A stretch of DNA of 43,452 nt from Clostridia bacterium (GTDB lineage Bacteria > Bacillota > Clostridia > Oscillospirales > CAG-272): positions 1 through 43,452 of the forward strand of contig JAGATD010000048.1 in NCBI GenBank assembly GCA_017621415.1. Reading direction: 5' to 3'. The translations under genes were made by a program, and so were the position numbers. Of this stretch, positions 31,101-39,534 are shown piece by piece (within the stretch, counting starts at the first letter, position 1; the number at the start of each line of letters is the position of its first letter). The notes beneath the pieces were generated by a model. That model was given only the letters and a program-made list of their open reading frames with translations. It was not told the DNA's origin and did no database searches.

Positions 31101-32476
31101 CAGTCAAGCTGCTTCGCTATTGCAAGCATAATAGCGCATTCCATTCTCTTCTTGAAAAGCTCGCAGCCGGGCTTATAGACACCCTTGACCGAGCCTGTCG
31201 CGTGATAAGCATTAGCCGCGCAACCGCCCGAGCAGTAAAGGCTTGCCCAACAGCCTCTGCATTCCTCTCTTGCATAAAGGTTGCAGGACGCAAATTCCTC
31301 CTGTGCCTCCTTGTTTGTAACACCGTCATATATGTTACCAAGCAAATATTTTTCGTCACCCACAAACTGGTGGCAGGGGTAAAGGTCGCCCCAGGGAGTA
31401 ACAGCCATGTATTCGGTACCCGAGCCGCAGCCCGAAATTCTCTTGTAAATACAGGGACCGCCCTTAAGGTCTATCATATAATGGTAGAATGTAAAGGGCC
31501 TGCCCTCCTTATTTCGCTCACGCATAAGCTCGGCAAGCTTCTCGTACTGGTCTTTAACAATAACAATGTCCTCAGGGGTAAGCTCAGCCTCGTCACCGGG
31601 GGCGCAAACCACAGGCTCCATAGAAAGCTCGGTAAAACCAAGGTCAAGCATAACCTTTATATCCTCGAGGAAATCGGGGTTTGCGTGGGTAAATGTACCG
31701 CGCATATAATAGTTCTTGCCGCCCCTTTTTTCAACCAGCTTCTGGAACTTAGGAACAATTTTATCAAATGAGCCGTTTCCCTGATAGTCGACGCGGAAAC
31801 GGTCGTGAATTTCTTTTCTTCCGTCAAGGCTTAATACCACGTTTACACATTCGCGGTTGGCGAAGTCGATAACATCATCGTCAATAAGCATACCGTTTGT
31901 GGTAAGGGTAAAGCGGAAATTCTTGTTGTATTTCTTTTCAACACTTCTCGCATATGCGACAAGGTCCTTTACCACCTGGAAGTTAAGCAGAGGCTCACCG
32001 CCAAAGAAGTCTACCTCAAGGTTATGGCGTGTTCCCGAATTTTCAATAAGGAAATCAAGCGCCCGCTTTCCTACCTCAAAGCTCATAACCCCCCTCTCTC
32101 CGTGGTATTTACCCTGGCTTGCAAAGCAGTATGAGCAGTTGAGGTTGCAGGTGTGGGCAATGTGCAGACAAAGCGCCTTAACAACCCCCGATGTTCTCTC
32201 TTTCAGCTTGCCCGCCATGGGGGCAAAGGTGTCCTCGGTAAAGAGCTTTCCCGCGTCTTTAAGAGAAACTACCTGGTCATAGCACTCCTCAATATCCGAG
32301 AGGGAAATATCCTCTCTGTCCTTATACTTATCCGACAGAATTTTTATTATCTCTTCGCGGCTTTTTTCTTCAAAAAACGATATGATCTCATATGCTACCT
32401 CGTCAACAACGTGAAGAGAGCCAGAGCATACGTCGAGCACAATGTTATATCCGCCAAGCTTGTATTGATGTATCAT
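31100..32476 (-). CDS. scfB: SCIFF peptide maturase, radical SAM/SPASM thioether-forming enzyme
   Basis: A 458-aa protein from ATG 32476 (MIHQYKLGGYNIVLDV), with weak GGATTGG upstream; the earlier start at 32536 lies in the hairpin region. The radical SAM cluster is C110, C114, C117 (CNLNCSYC), followed by FFGGEPLLNF and FTLTTNGMLI. The C-terminal SPASM region has CGSGTEYMAVTPWGDLYPC and CRGCWASLYCSGGCAANAY for two auxiliary 4Fe-4S clusters. Known ScfB enzymes bind the leader of the SCIFF peptide through an N-terminal RRE-like domain and make cysteine-to-threonine thioether links. The substrate gene scfA is just upstream, with a terminator-like hairpin between them that would make scfA transcripts more abundant. 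Confidence 0.95.
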   Translation of the reverse strand: MIHQYKLGGYNIVLDVCSGSLHVVDEVAYEIISFFEEKSREEIIKILSDKYKDREDISLSDIEECYDQVVSLKDAGKLFTEDTFAPMAGKLKERTSGVVKALCLHIAHTCNLNCSYCFASQGKYHGERGVMSFEVGKRALDFLIENSGTRHNLEVDFFGGEPLLNFQVVKDLVAYARSVEKKYNKNFRFTLTTNGMLIDDDVIDFANRECVNVVLSLDGRKEIHDRFRVDYQGNGSFDKIVPKFQKLVEKRGGKNYYMRGTFTHANPDFLEDIKVMLDLGFTELSMEPVVCAPGDEAELTPEDIVIVKDQYEKLAELMRERNKEGRPFTFYHYMIDLKGGPCIYKRISGCGSGTEYMAVTPWGDLYPCHQFVGDEKYLLGNIYDGVTNKEAQEEFASCNLYAREECRGCWASLYCSGGCAANAYHATGSVKGVYKPGCELFKKRMECAIMLAIAKQLD

Positions 32477-32509
32477 AATTTTTCCAATCCGTATGTAATA
32501 AATTTCAAT

Positions 32510-32535
32510 TAAAAATGCCGCCCGGGTAGGCGGCA
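32510..32535 (-). terminator. Hairpin between scfA and scfB (partial terminator)
   Basis: TGCCGCC (32516-32522) pairs with GGCGGCA (32529-32535), followed on the minus strand by TTTTTAATT. Read-through is needed for expression of scfB and the decarboxylase gene. Confidence 0.8.
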
Positions 32536-32549
32536 CTCTTATATGCGAA

Positions 32550-32699
32550 TTATTCGCTTACCTTGCTTTCGCACTGCTGATTTGCAATACCGCAGCTGGT
32601 CTTGCATGCAGACTGGCAGGAAGTCTGGCACTCGCCGCATCCGCCGTTCTTTGCGCTCTCGCAAAGGTTCTTAGTCTCAATAGTCTTGATGTGTTCCAT
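32550..32699 (-). CDS. scfA: SCIFF (six cysteines in forty-five) ribosomal peptide precursor
   Basis: A 49-residue peptide from ATG 32699, with GGAGG six bases upstream; the longer frame from 32744 runs into the promoter. The core GGCGECQTSCQSACKTSC (19-36) and Cys43 are the near-invariant SCIFF pattern found across Clostridia. Cysteines are at 13, 21, 24, 28, 32, 36 and 43: the extra Cys13 in NLCESAKNGG makes seven, where six are typical. The product is modified by ScfB, encoded next, to form thioether bridges; its biological role remains unknown. It has its own strong promoter at 32730-32758 and a terminator-like hairpin behind it. Confidence 0.95.
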   Translation of the reverse strand: MEHIKTIETKNLCESAKNGGCGECQTSCQSACKTSCGIANQQCESKVSE

Positions 32700-32729
32700 A
32701 GTACACCTCCGTTGAATATTTACGTGAAA

Positions 32730-32758
32730 ATTATACCATATCAAAAATCTCTTGTCAA
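32730..32758 (-). promoter_or_regulatory. Consensus promoter of scfA
   Basis: Minus strand: -35 TTGACA (32753-32758), 17-bp spacer, -10 TATAAT (32730-32735) preceded by ATGG. Confidence 0.9.
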
Positions 32759-32814
32759 TAGTTTAAACAAAAATATATTTTAAACCTATTTATTAATTTT
32801 TTTTGAAATTTTTA

Positions 32815-32868
32815 TTGACAAATTATAACGCAGGTGATATAATCAAAATGTAGCAACATATGTTGCTA
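32815..32868 (+). promoter_or_regulatory. Consensus promoter with an 18-bp perfect palindrome at the start site
   Basis: -35 TTGACA (32815-32820), 17-bp spacer, -10 TATAAT (32838-32843). TAGCAACATATGTTGCTA (32851-32868) is a perfect palindrome beginning at about +1. It could be an operator or, in RNA, a 5' hairpin that protects the transcript. Confidence 0.85.
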
Positions 32869-32895
32869 ATTATTTACAATTTAAGGAGAAAAGTT

Positions 32896-34449
32896 ATGCC
32901 TCAGTTCAATTTACCCAGAAAAAAGGTAACAATGGTTCAGATGTGGGCAAGCGTTTTGCTTATCGCACTCGCTCTTATTTTCAGCCTTGCGCCTATGATC
33001 AATCTTAAGTCTGTTGATAACGCGGCTGAAATTACAGAGATGGCTCAGGGAATAGGTCTAAGCCTCTTTGAAATTCCCGAGGATGTTGATGTATCGGCAG
33101 TTAAGCTTGTAAGCAGCGTTTCGCTTATTGTCAACATTTTCACTTCTTCTATCCCCGGTGAGGAGGGATATACAGAGGACCAGGTTGCTAAGCAGCAGGA
33201 GCTTAAGGAATATATGGAGACCGAGGAGGGCAAGGCGGATATTGCCACAGCTCTTTGCATCGCGGCTACCATTATGAATGCTCTTGACTTTGAGTCTATG
33301 TCTAGCGGCGACTCCAATATTATCGGTACTGTTCTCAGCATTTTTGTAACATTTATCGCTCTTTTCGCGACGCTTATTCTTCTCGTTGTAATTCCCGTGG
33401 TTATAGCATTCCACCTTATAGTTGCGGTTATCAATGCGGCAAAGCATATTGCTAACCCCGAGGATGCGGCTGCGGCAGTTTCAAACAAGCTTCCCGGAAT
33501 GATTTCTGTTGTTCTGTTGTTTATGCTTGCTCAGTGCGTTATTCCCGGTATGTCACAGGCTTGGGGTGTTACCGCTCTTTGCTCTGTTATAATCGTTTCT
33601 ATCGTTCTTAACTTCGTAGCTTCCAGACTCCGTGAGTATCCCGCAAAGCAGTTTATGTATCTTAACGTGCTTCAGGGCGGCGCTCTTCTTGGTATTGTTG
33701 GATTCCTTGTATTCTTCTTCAACCTTATCAAGACAGGTATATTCAACGCGTTTGTAAAGGGTAGCTTCTTCGGTGCGCTTCTCGGCAACGCTGCCGGAGC
33801 TATCGCTTCTGAGGGCGAGCAGGCTATGGATACAGGTCTTATGGTAACCGGTATTCTTATGATAGTTTATCTTGCGGTAGTTCTTGGCTGCGCAGGCTAT
33901 CTTGACAAGGCTGCAAGACGTCTTTGCTGCACAGTTAAGAGAGAAAGACCCAGAGGTCTTATCGGTAAGCTCTTCACTCCTAAGGCAAAAGACAACAATA
34001 TTGTAATGGCGGCTTGCACTCTCGCAGCTTTCATTATTCCTACATATGTAGCAACCGTTGAGGTTGAGGGTCTTCTTGGCGCAAAGGTTAGTGTGCTTGA
34101 GCTTAACGGCGACCAGCAGGCAGCTCTTAACGCAGCTCTTATCGGTATCATCATTATGATTGTCGCAGAGGTTGCGGTTATCGTTCTTAAGAAGGTTCTT
34201 TGCAAGGACCTTACCGAGCACGAGGCAGAGGAGCTTATGATGGGCGTTGCTATGTCCTCCGACGAGATTCTTGCTGAGGCTAAAAAGGTTGTAGCTGAGG
34301 CTGAGGCAGCAGCTGCGGCAGCAAAGGCAGCTGAAGAGGTTGAGGCTGTAGCAGAGGCTTCTGTTGAGGATACAGCTCCCGCTGAGGAAGCTCCCGCAGA
34401 AGAGGCTGTTGCTGAAGAGGCTGTTGCTGAAGAGGCAAAGGCTGAATAA
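32896..34449 (+). CDS. Polytopic membrane protein with Ala/Glu-rich tail, unknown function
   Basis: A 517-aa protein from ATG 32896, with AAGGAG seven bases upstream; the earlier frame start at 32860 lies inside the palindrome. About eight to nine hydrophobic helices lie between residues 14 and 450, including a first helix at about 16-36 followed by a soluble loop of about 90 residues. The last 60 residues are charged, with Ala/Glu runs such as AEEAPAEEAVAEEAVAEEA, and probably form a cytoplasmic helix or disordered tail. I do not recognise the family. Codon use looks like that of highly expressed genes here, and the promoter is near consensus, so the protein is likely abundant. A terminator follows at 34465-34493. 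Confidence 0.82.
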   Translation: MPQFNLPRKKVTMVQMWASVLLIALALIFSLAPMINLKSVDNAAEITEMAQGIGLSLFEIPEDVDVSAVKLVSSVSLIVNIFTSSIPGEEGYTEDQVAKQQELKEYMETEEGKADIATALCIAATIMNALDFESMSSGDSNIIGTVLSIFVTFIALFATLILLVVIPVVIAFHLIVAVINAAKHIANPEDAAAAVSNKLPGMISVVLLFMLAQCVIPGMSQAWGVTALCSVIIVSIVLNFVASRLREYPAKQFMYLNVLQGGALLGIVGFLVFFFNLIKTGIFNAFVKGSFFGALLGNAAGAIASEGEQAMDTGLMVTGILMIVYLAVVLGCAGYLDKAARRLCCTVKRERPRGLIGKLFTPKAKDNNIVMAACTLAAFIIPTYVATVEVEGLLGAKVSVLELNGDQQAALNAALIGIIIMIVAEVAVIVLKKVLCKDLTEHEAEELMMGVAMSSDEILAEAKKVVAEAEAAAAAAKAAEEVEAVAEASVEDTAPAEEAPAEEAVAEEAVAEEAKAE

Positions 34450-34464
34450 TTTTTGTTAAAATTT

Positions 34465-34498
34465 AAGCTCCGCAGATATCTTCTGCGGAGCTTTTTCT
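34465..34498 (+). terminator. Rho-independent terminator of the 32896-34449 gene
   Basis: AAGCTCCGCAGA (34465-34476) pairs with TCTGCGGAGCTT (34482-34493), followed by TTTC on the plus strand. It also faces the end of the minus-strand oxidoreductase gene. Confidence 0.88.
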
Positions 34499-34517
34499 AT
34501 GTCTTATTTTTAATTGA

Positions 34518-35729
34518 TTATCTGAGAGTGTCAAGATATTCGGTAAGCTCAACGGTTTTTCCTGTTTTAATGCTCTCGTTAGCTCCGATACCTATCATGG
34601 CGGAAACCATACCTGCAAAGGAATCTGCCTGCTGACCAAGCGGGTCGGGAACATCTTCGCTGAATATCATTTTGACAAGCATTTCGTCACCGCCGCCGTG
34701 AGCACCCTCGCCGTAAACAAAGGGAATATTCTCGTGGGAACCGTTGTAGCCAAGGAATTCAAGGCTTGTTTCTCCTGCGCCCCAGTCCCAATGGTTTGCG
34801 ATAATAACACCCTTTTCACCTGTGATAACCATTCTGTAGCCCTCATGCTCGGAGAAGAGGTTGAGGGTGTAGGTAAGAAGAGTACCCTTGTTGTACATTA
34901 CCGAAACAGACATATTATCATAAATGTCATGCCCCTCCTTGAATGCGCAACGGTCGCGGATATATCCGTCAACATGCTCCGCGTCAAAGTAGAATGGCTT
35001 GTCCCAGTGTCCCCACTGGCTTACAGCTGTTTCGCAGGTATCCTTTGCGACACAGTCTCTGCATCTTTCGCCAAGGCATTTTGATGTGTCATTGTAATAA
35101 ACTCTGTTTGCAAGTGCGCAAACCTTCTTCGGCTCGTCGCAAAGAAGCCAGTTTATAATATCGAAGTGATGAGTGCTTTTGTGAAGCAAAAGTCCCTCGG
35201 AATTCTCCATAAGCCTGTGCCAGCGTTTCATATAGTCGCCGCCGTGCCAACGGGAAAGACAGTATTCATAGTTGATTGCAAGCACCTTGCCAACCTTTTC
35301 TTTAAGAAGAAGCTCCTTTATAGTGGCAAAGAAAGGCATAAAACGGCAGTTAAAGGTAACGGTGACCTTGTGACCGGATCTTTTTTCTGCATCTCTTATT
35401 GCCTTGCATCTTTCGTATGTGTTGGTAAGAGGCTTTTCCGAGATAGCATCGCATCCCATGTCAAGGGCGCGTACTATATATTCGTGATGATAGCTGTCAA
35501 CGGTTGTAACTACAACAGCATCCGGCTTTTCTGCTTTAATCATGGTGTCAAAATCGTCATAGATAGTGCATCCGTCACCGATTTTTTCTTTGTAAACACC
35601 GGCTCTTACATAGTTGGGGTCATAAACACCGGTGATTTCAGCCACATCGGCATATTTTTCAACAAGTCTTTCGACAAACATTGAATATCCTCTGCAGCTG
35701 CAGCCGACCATTACATATCTTTTTTTCAT
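34518..35729 (-). CDS. Gfo/Idh/MocA-family oxidoreductase with four-cysteine insert
   Basis: A 403-aa protein from ATG 35729. The N-terminal Rossmann domain (YVMVGCSCRGYSM) leads to the EKP motif (residues 98-100, SEKPLTNT), the NAD-binding hallmark of this family. The conserved THHFDIINWLL follows near residues 186-196 and belongs to the catalytic beta-sheet domain. An insert carries C218, C223, C226 and C232 (CLGERCRDCVAKDTC), a likely zinc or iron-sulfur site. The enzyme should oxidise or reduce a sugar derivative. It is the third gene after nagA and nagB, 14 bp from nagB, so an amino-sugar or related substrate is likely. Confidence 0.88.
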   Translation of the reverse strand: MKKRYVMVGCSCRGYSMFVERLVEKYADVAEITGVYDPNYVRAGVYKEKIGDGCTIYDDFDTMIKAEKPDAVVVTTVDSYHHEYIVRALDMGCDAISEKPLTNTYERCKAIRDAEKRSGHKVTVTFNCRFMPFFATIKELLLKEKVGKVLAINYEYCLSRWHGGDYMKRWHRLMENSEGLLLHKSTHHFDIINWLLCDEPKKVCALANRVYYNDTSKCLGERCRDCVAKDTCETAVSQWGHWDKPFYFDAEHVDGYIRDRCAFKEGHDIYDNMSVSVMYNKGTLLTYTLNLFSEHEGYRMVITGEKGVIIANHWDWGAGETSLEFLGYNGSHENIPFVYGEGAHGGGDEMLVKMIFSEDVPDPLGQQADSFAGMVSAMIGIGANESIKTGKTVELTEYLDTLR

Positions 35730-35742
35730 TTTTAATTACCTC

Positions 35743-36495
35743 TTATTTGTATGCCTCAATAAGCTCTGGAGTGAGCATAGATGCCGAGTCGCTGTCTGCA
35801 TAAATTGTGCAATCATTATGTTTTTTCAGAAGAGTTGCGGGAATTTCGTTTGTAACATCATTTGCCAGAGTGTTGTAAATTGCCTCTGCTTTTACCGCAT
35901 ATGGAACAACAGATATTATGGCCTTGCAGCTCATAATTCTCGAGCAGGTCATAGATATTGCCTGCTTAAAGCACTCATCCTTGTCCTTAAACCAGCCCTC
36001 GCCAATTTGCTGCTCAAGGCATCTTTCAGCAAGAGTTACAACCTTATATGCTCTCTTGTCCTCAAAGTCTGCGGGCGGGTCGTTAAATGCTATGTGAGCA
36101 TTCTCTCCAATTCCGATAAGACCAAGATCAACCTGTCTCTCGTCAAGAAGCGCGGTAAGCTCCGCGATAGTTTCCTCGGGGTTCTTAGTACCGTCGATAA
36201 GGTGGTACTTTCCGGGGTTAACAACCTTAACAAAGCGGTTGGTGAGGTAGTTGTTAAAGCTTGCGGGATGCTCCTTGGAAATACCAACATACTCGTCAAG
36301 GTGGAACATTTCAACCTTGGACCAGTCAACATCAAGCTTTGAAATCTCGTCAAAAAACGGGAACTGAGATGCGCCGGTAGAAAGAAGAATTCTGGCAGAG
36401 CCATGCTCCTTGATTGCTCGGTTTATGTAGCCTGCCGCAAGGACTGCCGACTCTTTGCCGAGGATTTCCTTAGTTTTACAAACAACTAATTTCAT
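35743..36495 (-). CDS. nagB: Glucosamine-6-phosphate deaminase
   Basis: A 250-aa protein, the usual length. LSTGASQFPFF (38-48) binds phosphate. HLDEYVG (65-71) with Asp67, and GIGENAHIAFNDP (127-139) with catalytic His133, match NagB, although the usual GxDGHIAFNEP is varied. It converts glucosamine-6-phosphate to fructose-6-phosphate and ammonia. Its ATG overlaps the nagA stop by four bases (ATGA), so the two are translationally coupled, as expected for consecutive pathway steps. The alternative, 6-phosphogluconolactonase, is less likely given the nagA partner. Confidence 0.92.
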   Translation of the reverse strand: MKLVVCKTKEILGKESAVLAAGYINRAIKEHGSARILLSTGASQFPFFDEISKLDVDWSKVEMFHLDEYVGISKEHPASFNNYLTNRFVKVVNPGKYHLIDGTKNPEETIAELTALLDERQVDLGLIGIGENAHIAFNDPPADFEDKRAYKVVTLAERCLEQQIGEGWFKDKDECFKQAISMTCSRIMSCKAIISVVPYAVKAEAIYNTLANDVTNEIPATLLKKHNDCTIYADSDSASMLTPELIEAYK

Positions 36496-37658
36496 TTTAC
36501 TGTTTCTCCTTTAAATATTACATTTTTTATAGTTAAATCTTTGTTTAATACCACAATATCGGCTCTTTTGCCTACCTCGAGCACACCTCTGTCGGAAAGA
36601 CCGAGAAGCCTCGCGGGATTGGCTGAGAGCATTTTTGATATATCGGTAAGGGGTACCTCTGCTAAAGTGTGCATTGTGCGAAGCAATCTGTCTGCTGTCG
36701 CAACACTTCCGGCAAAGCTCTGTCTGTCATAAAGCTTTGCAACTCCGTCTTCAATGATACAGGGAACACCGTCAGAGAGTCTTCCGAGAACAGTCTCGGT
36801 GCCGTCAGGCGCGCCTGCGCCTCGCATAGCATCGGTGATAAGGCAGATTTTGTTTGCTCCTTTACATTTGTATATGAGCTTTAACAGGCCTGCAGGTAGG
36901 TGCTTTCCGTCGGCAATGACCTCTACTGTAAGGTCATCAAAATAGAGTCCCGCTTCAACAGCCCCTGCCGTGCGGTAGGCATTCTTTCTGAAGACACCGG
37001 TCATTCCGGAATAAAAATGAGTTAGGGTAGTGTATCCGTTTCCTCGCGCTTTGTCGATAGTTTCAAAGTCGGCATCGGTGTGACCTGCCGACATATTTAA
37101 TCCAAGTGCCCGGCCCAGATTGCCAAGCTCCATGCCGCCCTCTGTCTCAGGTGCCGCCGTAACCCTTTTTATAAAAGGATATTTTTTTACAAGCTGCTTT
37201 AGCTTACCTGCGTCGGGTTTTGCCATTTTGTCGGTAGACTGAGCTCCACACTGCAGCGGGGAGAGCCACGGTCCCTCAAGATGCACTCCCGAAAGAGTAA
37301 GCAAATTATCATTATTGTATAACTCGGCATATCTGTCAAGAGAGTCTTGGATAGCCTCATATGTGTCGGTCATTGTGGTTGCGATAAGCGTTGTTGTTCC
37401 GTGGCAAAGGTGATGACGGGAAATTTCGAGCATCTCCTCGGGACTTGCGTCCATGAAATCATATCCGCCTCCGCCGTGACAGTGAATATCCACAAAGCCT
37501 GCCATAACGGTATAGCCTTTGCCGTCAATAACATACCCGGCAGAGGGGAGACACTCATCACCTATATAGGTTATAATGCCGTCTGCATAACGAATAGTAC
37601 CGTTGCTTATTATTCTGTCCCCCAGAACAATATCCGCTCCTCTGATTTCTTTAATCAT
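36492..37658 (-). CDS. nagA: N-acetylglucosamine-6-phosphate deacetylase
   Basis: A 388-aa amidohydrolase from ATG 37658 (TTGGAG upstream). FVDIHCHGGGG (His59, His61), HLEGPW (Glu128, metal ligand), SAGHTDA (His193), THFYSGM (His214) and the catalytic Asp276 in LITDAMRG match NagA. It removes the acetyl group from N-acetylglucosamine-6-phosphate before NagB. It is the first gene of the nagA-nagB-oxidoreductase operon, with promoter 37703-37731. No PTS transporter for GlcNAc is in the window. It is divergent from an AraC regulator that is a candidate controller. Confidence 0.94.
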   Translation of the reverse strand: MIKEIRGADIVLGDRIISNGTIRYADGIITYIGDECLPSAGYVIDGKGYTVMAGFVDIHCHGGGGYDFMDASPEEMLEISRHHLCHGTTTLIATTMTDTYEAIQDSLDRYAELYNNDNLLTLSGVHLEGPWLSPLQCGAQSTDKMAKPDAGKLKQLVKKYPFIKRVTAAPETEGGMELGNLGRALGLNMSAGHTDADFETIDKARGNGYTTLTHFYSGMTGVFRKNAYRTAGAVEAGLYFDDLTVEVIADGKHLPAGLLKLIYKCKGANKICLITDAMRGAGAPDGTETVLGRLSDGVPCIIEDGVAKLYDRQSFAGSVATADRLLRTMHTLAEVPLTDISKMLSANPARLLGLSDRGVLEVGKRADIVVLNKDLTIKNVIFKGETVK

Positions 37659-37702
37659 AATTCATGCTCCAAGCCTGAGATTATTGTCTTGTTTTTGATT
37701 AG

Positions 37703-37731
37703 ATTATATCACCGCAAAAGTATGATTTCAA
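37703..37731 (-). promoter_or_regulatory. Promoter of the nag operon
   Basis: Minus strand: -35 TTGAAA (37726-37731), 17-bp spacer, -10 TATAAT (37703-37708). Confidence 0.87.
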
Positions 37732-37745
37732 TATAAAATCCATCA

Positions 37746-37760
37746 AATTTCTTTGAAATT
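37746..37760. promoter_or_regulatory. Inverted repeat between the divergent nag and araC promoters
   Basis: AATTTC-TTT-GAAATT (37746-37760), located 15 bp upstream of the nag -35 and 45 bp upstream of the araC -35. Possible operator; no direct evidence. Confidence 0.4.
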
Positions 37761-37804
37761 ACATATATCATACAATTTTCTCTTTGGAAAATACACATAT
37801 TTTA

Positions 37805-37833
37805 TTGACAAGAAAGCCTGCTTGGAGTATAAT
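37805..37833 (+). promoter_or_regulatory. Consensus promoter of the AraC-amidohydrolase genes
   Basis: -35 TTGACA (37805-37810), 17-bp spacer, -10 TATAAT (37828-37833). Confidence 0.88.
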
Positions 37834-37866
37834 ATCTTAAAAGTAAGACAAAATAAGAGAGAAAAA

Positions 37867-38661
37867 ATGAGCTTTATTGAAATAGAGTACAGAGAGAAGC
37901 AAAAGCCATTTGCTATGACGGCATTGCAATCTCATGATTATTATGAAATATATTGCCTCATGGAGGGGGACAGACAGGTGTTTTTTGAAAACTGTATGTT
38001 CACTCTGTCAAAGGGGGCGATCTGTGTAATTCCACCATTCCGAATGCACAAAATGGAGGGCGGTCCTTATAAGAGGATAAATCTGTATATCTCTCCCGAT
38101 CTGCTTGACACATATGAAAACGCATTTCTTAAGGAATGCTCTGAGAGGGTGGCATTTGTCCTTGACGAAAAGGAAGAGCGGTTGTTTTTCTCTCTTATTG
38201 AAAGCTTTGCCAAAGAGCTTGGGAGCGAGACAAATTCTAATGAGAAATATCTTTTATCTCTTACCAGAGTTCTTATATGCATATTGAAAAAGTCAAAGCT
38301 TGTTTCTATTCCCACCGTAACGGTAGAGCAAACTAAAAAAGATGACAACGGCTTGATTTTGCAAATAATTGATTACATAAACGCACATCTTGAACAAAAT
38401 ATATGTCTTGATGATATTTCAGAGCGCTTCTTTATTTCCAAAAACACTCTTTGCAAAAAGTTCCGTTCGGTCATGAGATGCTCGGTGGTTGAGTATATTC
38501 TCGGAGCAAGACAGGCAAGGGCGAAAAATCTGCTTGTCACCACCGATTTGTCAATGGATGAAATAGCAGAGAGGTGCGGCTACTCCTCGGCAAACTATTT
38601 CAGCCTGATTTTTAAGAAAAATGTGGGAATTTCTCCATTAAATTACAGAAAGAAGAAATAA
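37867..38661 (+). CDS. AraC-family transcriptional regulator
   Basis: A 264-aa protein from ATG 37867; the longer frame from 37753 includes the promoter and is rejected. Residues about 10-85 form a cupin-like sensor (MEGDRQVFFENCMFTLSKG, VIPPFRMHKMEG). Residues about 160-264 hold the two helix-turn-helix units: ICLDDISERFFISKNTLCKKF and MDEIAERCGYSSANYFSLIF. It is divergent from the nag operon, so control of amino-sugar genes is a reasonable guess. The amidohydrolase gene starts two bases after its stop. Confidence 0.9.
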   Translation: MSFIEIEYREKQKPFAMTALQSHDYYEIYCLMEGDRQVFFENCMFTLSKGAICVIPPFRMHKMEGGPYKRINLYISPDLLDTYENAFLKECSERVAFVLDEKEERLFFSLIESFAKELGSETNSNEKYLLSLTRVLICILKKSKLVSIPTVTVEQTKKDDNGLILQIIDYINAHLEQNICLDDISERFFISKNTLCKKFRSVMRCSVVEYILGARQARAKNLLVTTDLSMDEIAERCGYSSANYFSLIFKKNVGISPLNYRKKK

Positions 38662-38662
38662 A

Positions 38663-39469
38663 ATGATTATTGATTTTCACACCCATTCATTCCCCGATTC
38701 ATTGGCTCCGAGAGCTATGGCATCGCTTATACCCACATTTACCGCAATTGCCTCATTCAGCCCGCAGACCGACGGCACAGCATCGGGAGCAAAAAAACTG
38801 CTTTCCGAGGCAGGTGTTTCAAGGGCTGTTGTCTGCAATATTGCCACAAATGCCCGCCAGGAGCCAAAGGTAAACGATTATGCCATATCCCTGCTTAATG
38901 ACGGCTTCTTTTGTCCCTTAGGCTCGGTGCACCCTGATAGTGAGAACATAGAGAGCGAGCTTGACCGACTCAAGGCGGCAGGTATTAAGGGAATAAAGCT
39001 GCACCCCGATTATGTAAGAATTACTCTCGATGATGACAGATATGACAAAATTTTTGCCCAGCTTATAAAGCGGGATATGTTTGTTGTGGTTCATGCAGGA
39101 CGCGACCCGATTTCTCCCGATAAAATTCACGCGACGCCCGAAATGTTCCGCGCTGTTATAGAAAAGTACCCGTCTCTTAAAATAATTGCCGCCCATATGG
39201 GTGGATTTGCCAAGGCGGAGGATGTTTACCGCCATCTTGTAGGTACGGGTGTGTTTATCGACACATCTCTTTCTTCTCTCAGGGACTCTGAAAAGGAAGT
39301 TCTTTATAAAATCTTATCCGACCATGATGAAAATAAAATCCTTTTCGGCACAGATACTCCCTGGTCAATACCAACCAGAGAAATCGAGTTTATTAAAAAT
39401 GCTCCCGTAAGTGAAGAGAAAAAGGAAAAAATATTCTATAAAAACGCACTCTCTCTTTTAGGAATATAG
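38663..39469 (+). CDS. TIM-barrel metal-dependent hydrolase (amidohydrolase_2 type)
   Basis: A 268-aa protein from ATG 38663, one base past the stop of the AraC gene. DFHTHSF (His6, His8), GIKLHPDY (mid-barrel Lys/His), VVVHAGRD, IIAAHMGG and FGTDTPW give the metal and catalytic ligands of the amidohydrolase superfamily, closest in layout to amidohydrolase_2 (PF04909). Decarboxylases and lactonases share this fold, so the reaction is uncertain. Translational coupling to the AraC regulator and proximity to the nag genes hint at a sugar-derived substrate. A bidirectional terminator follows. Confidence 0.85.
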   Translation: MIIDFHTHSFPDSLAPRAMASLIPTFTAIASFSPQTDGTASGAKKLLSEAGVSRAVVCNIATNARQEPKVNDYAISLLNDGFFCPLGSVHPDSENIESELDRLKAAGIKGIKLHPDYVRITLDDDRYDKIFAQLIKRDMFVVVHAGRDPISPDKIHATPEMFRAVIEKYPSLKIIAAHMGGFAKAEDVYRHLVGTGVFIDTSLSSLRDSEKEVLYKILSDHDENKILFGTDTPWSIPTREIEFIKNAPVSEEKKEKIFYKNALSLLGI

Positions 39470-39477
39470 AAATATAA

Positions 39478-39520
39478 AAAAAGCACCTTGCGACATAATT
39501 CGCAGGGTGCTTTTTGACTC
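39478..39520. terminator. Bidirectional terminator between the amidohydrolase and CapA-like genes
   Basis: AAAGCACCTTGCG pairs with CGCAGGGTGCTTT around ACATAATT, with T-runs on both strands. Confidence 0.88.
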
Positions 39521-39534
39521 AAAAGTATGAAAAA

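Noticed and set aside
33045..34221. Long antisense frames opposite the 32896-34449 gene
   Set aside because: They mirror the codon bias of the sense gene and lack ribosome sites and family motifs.
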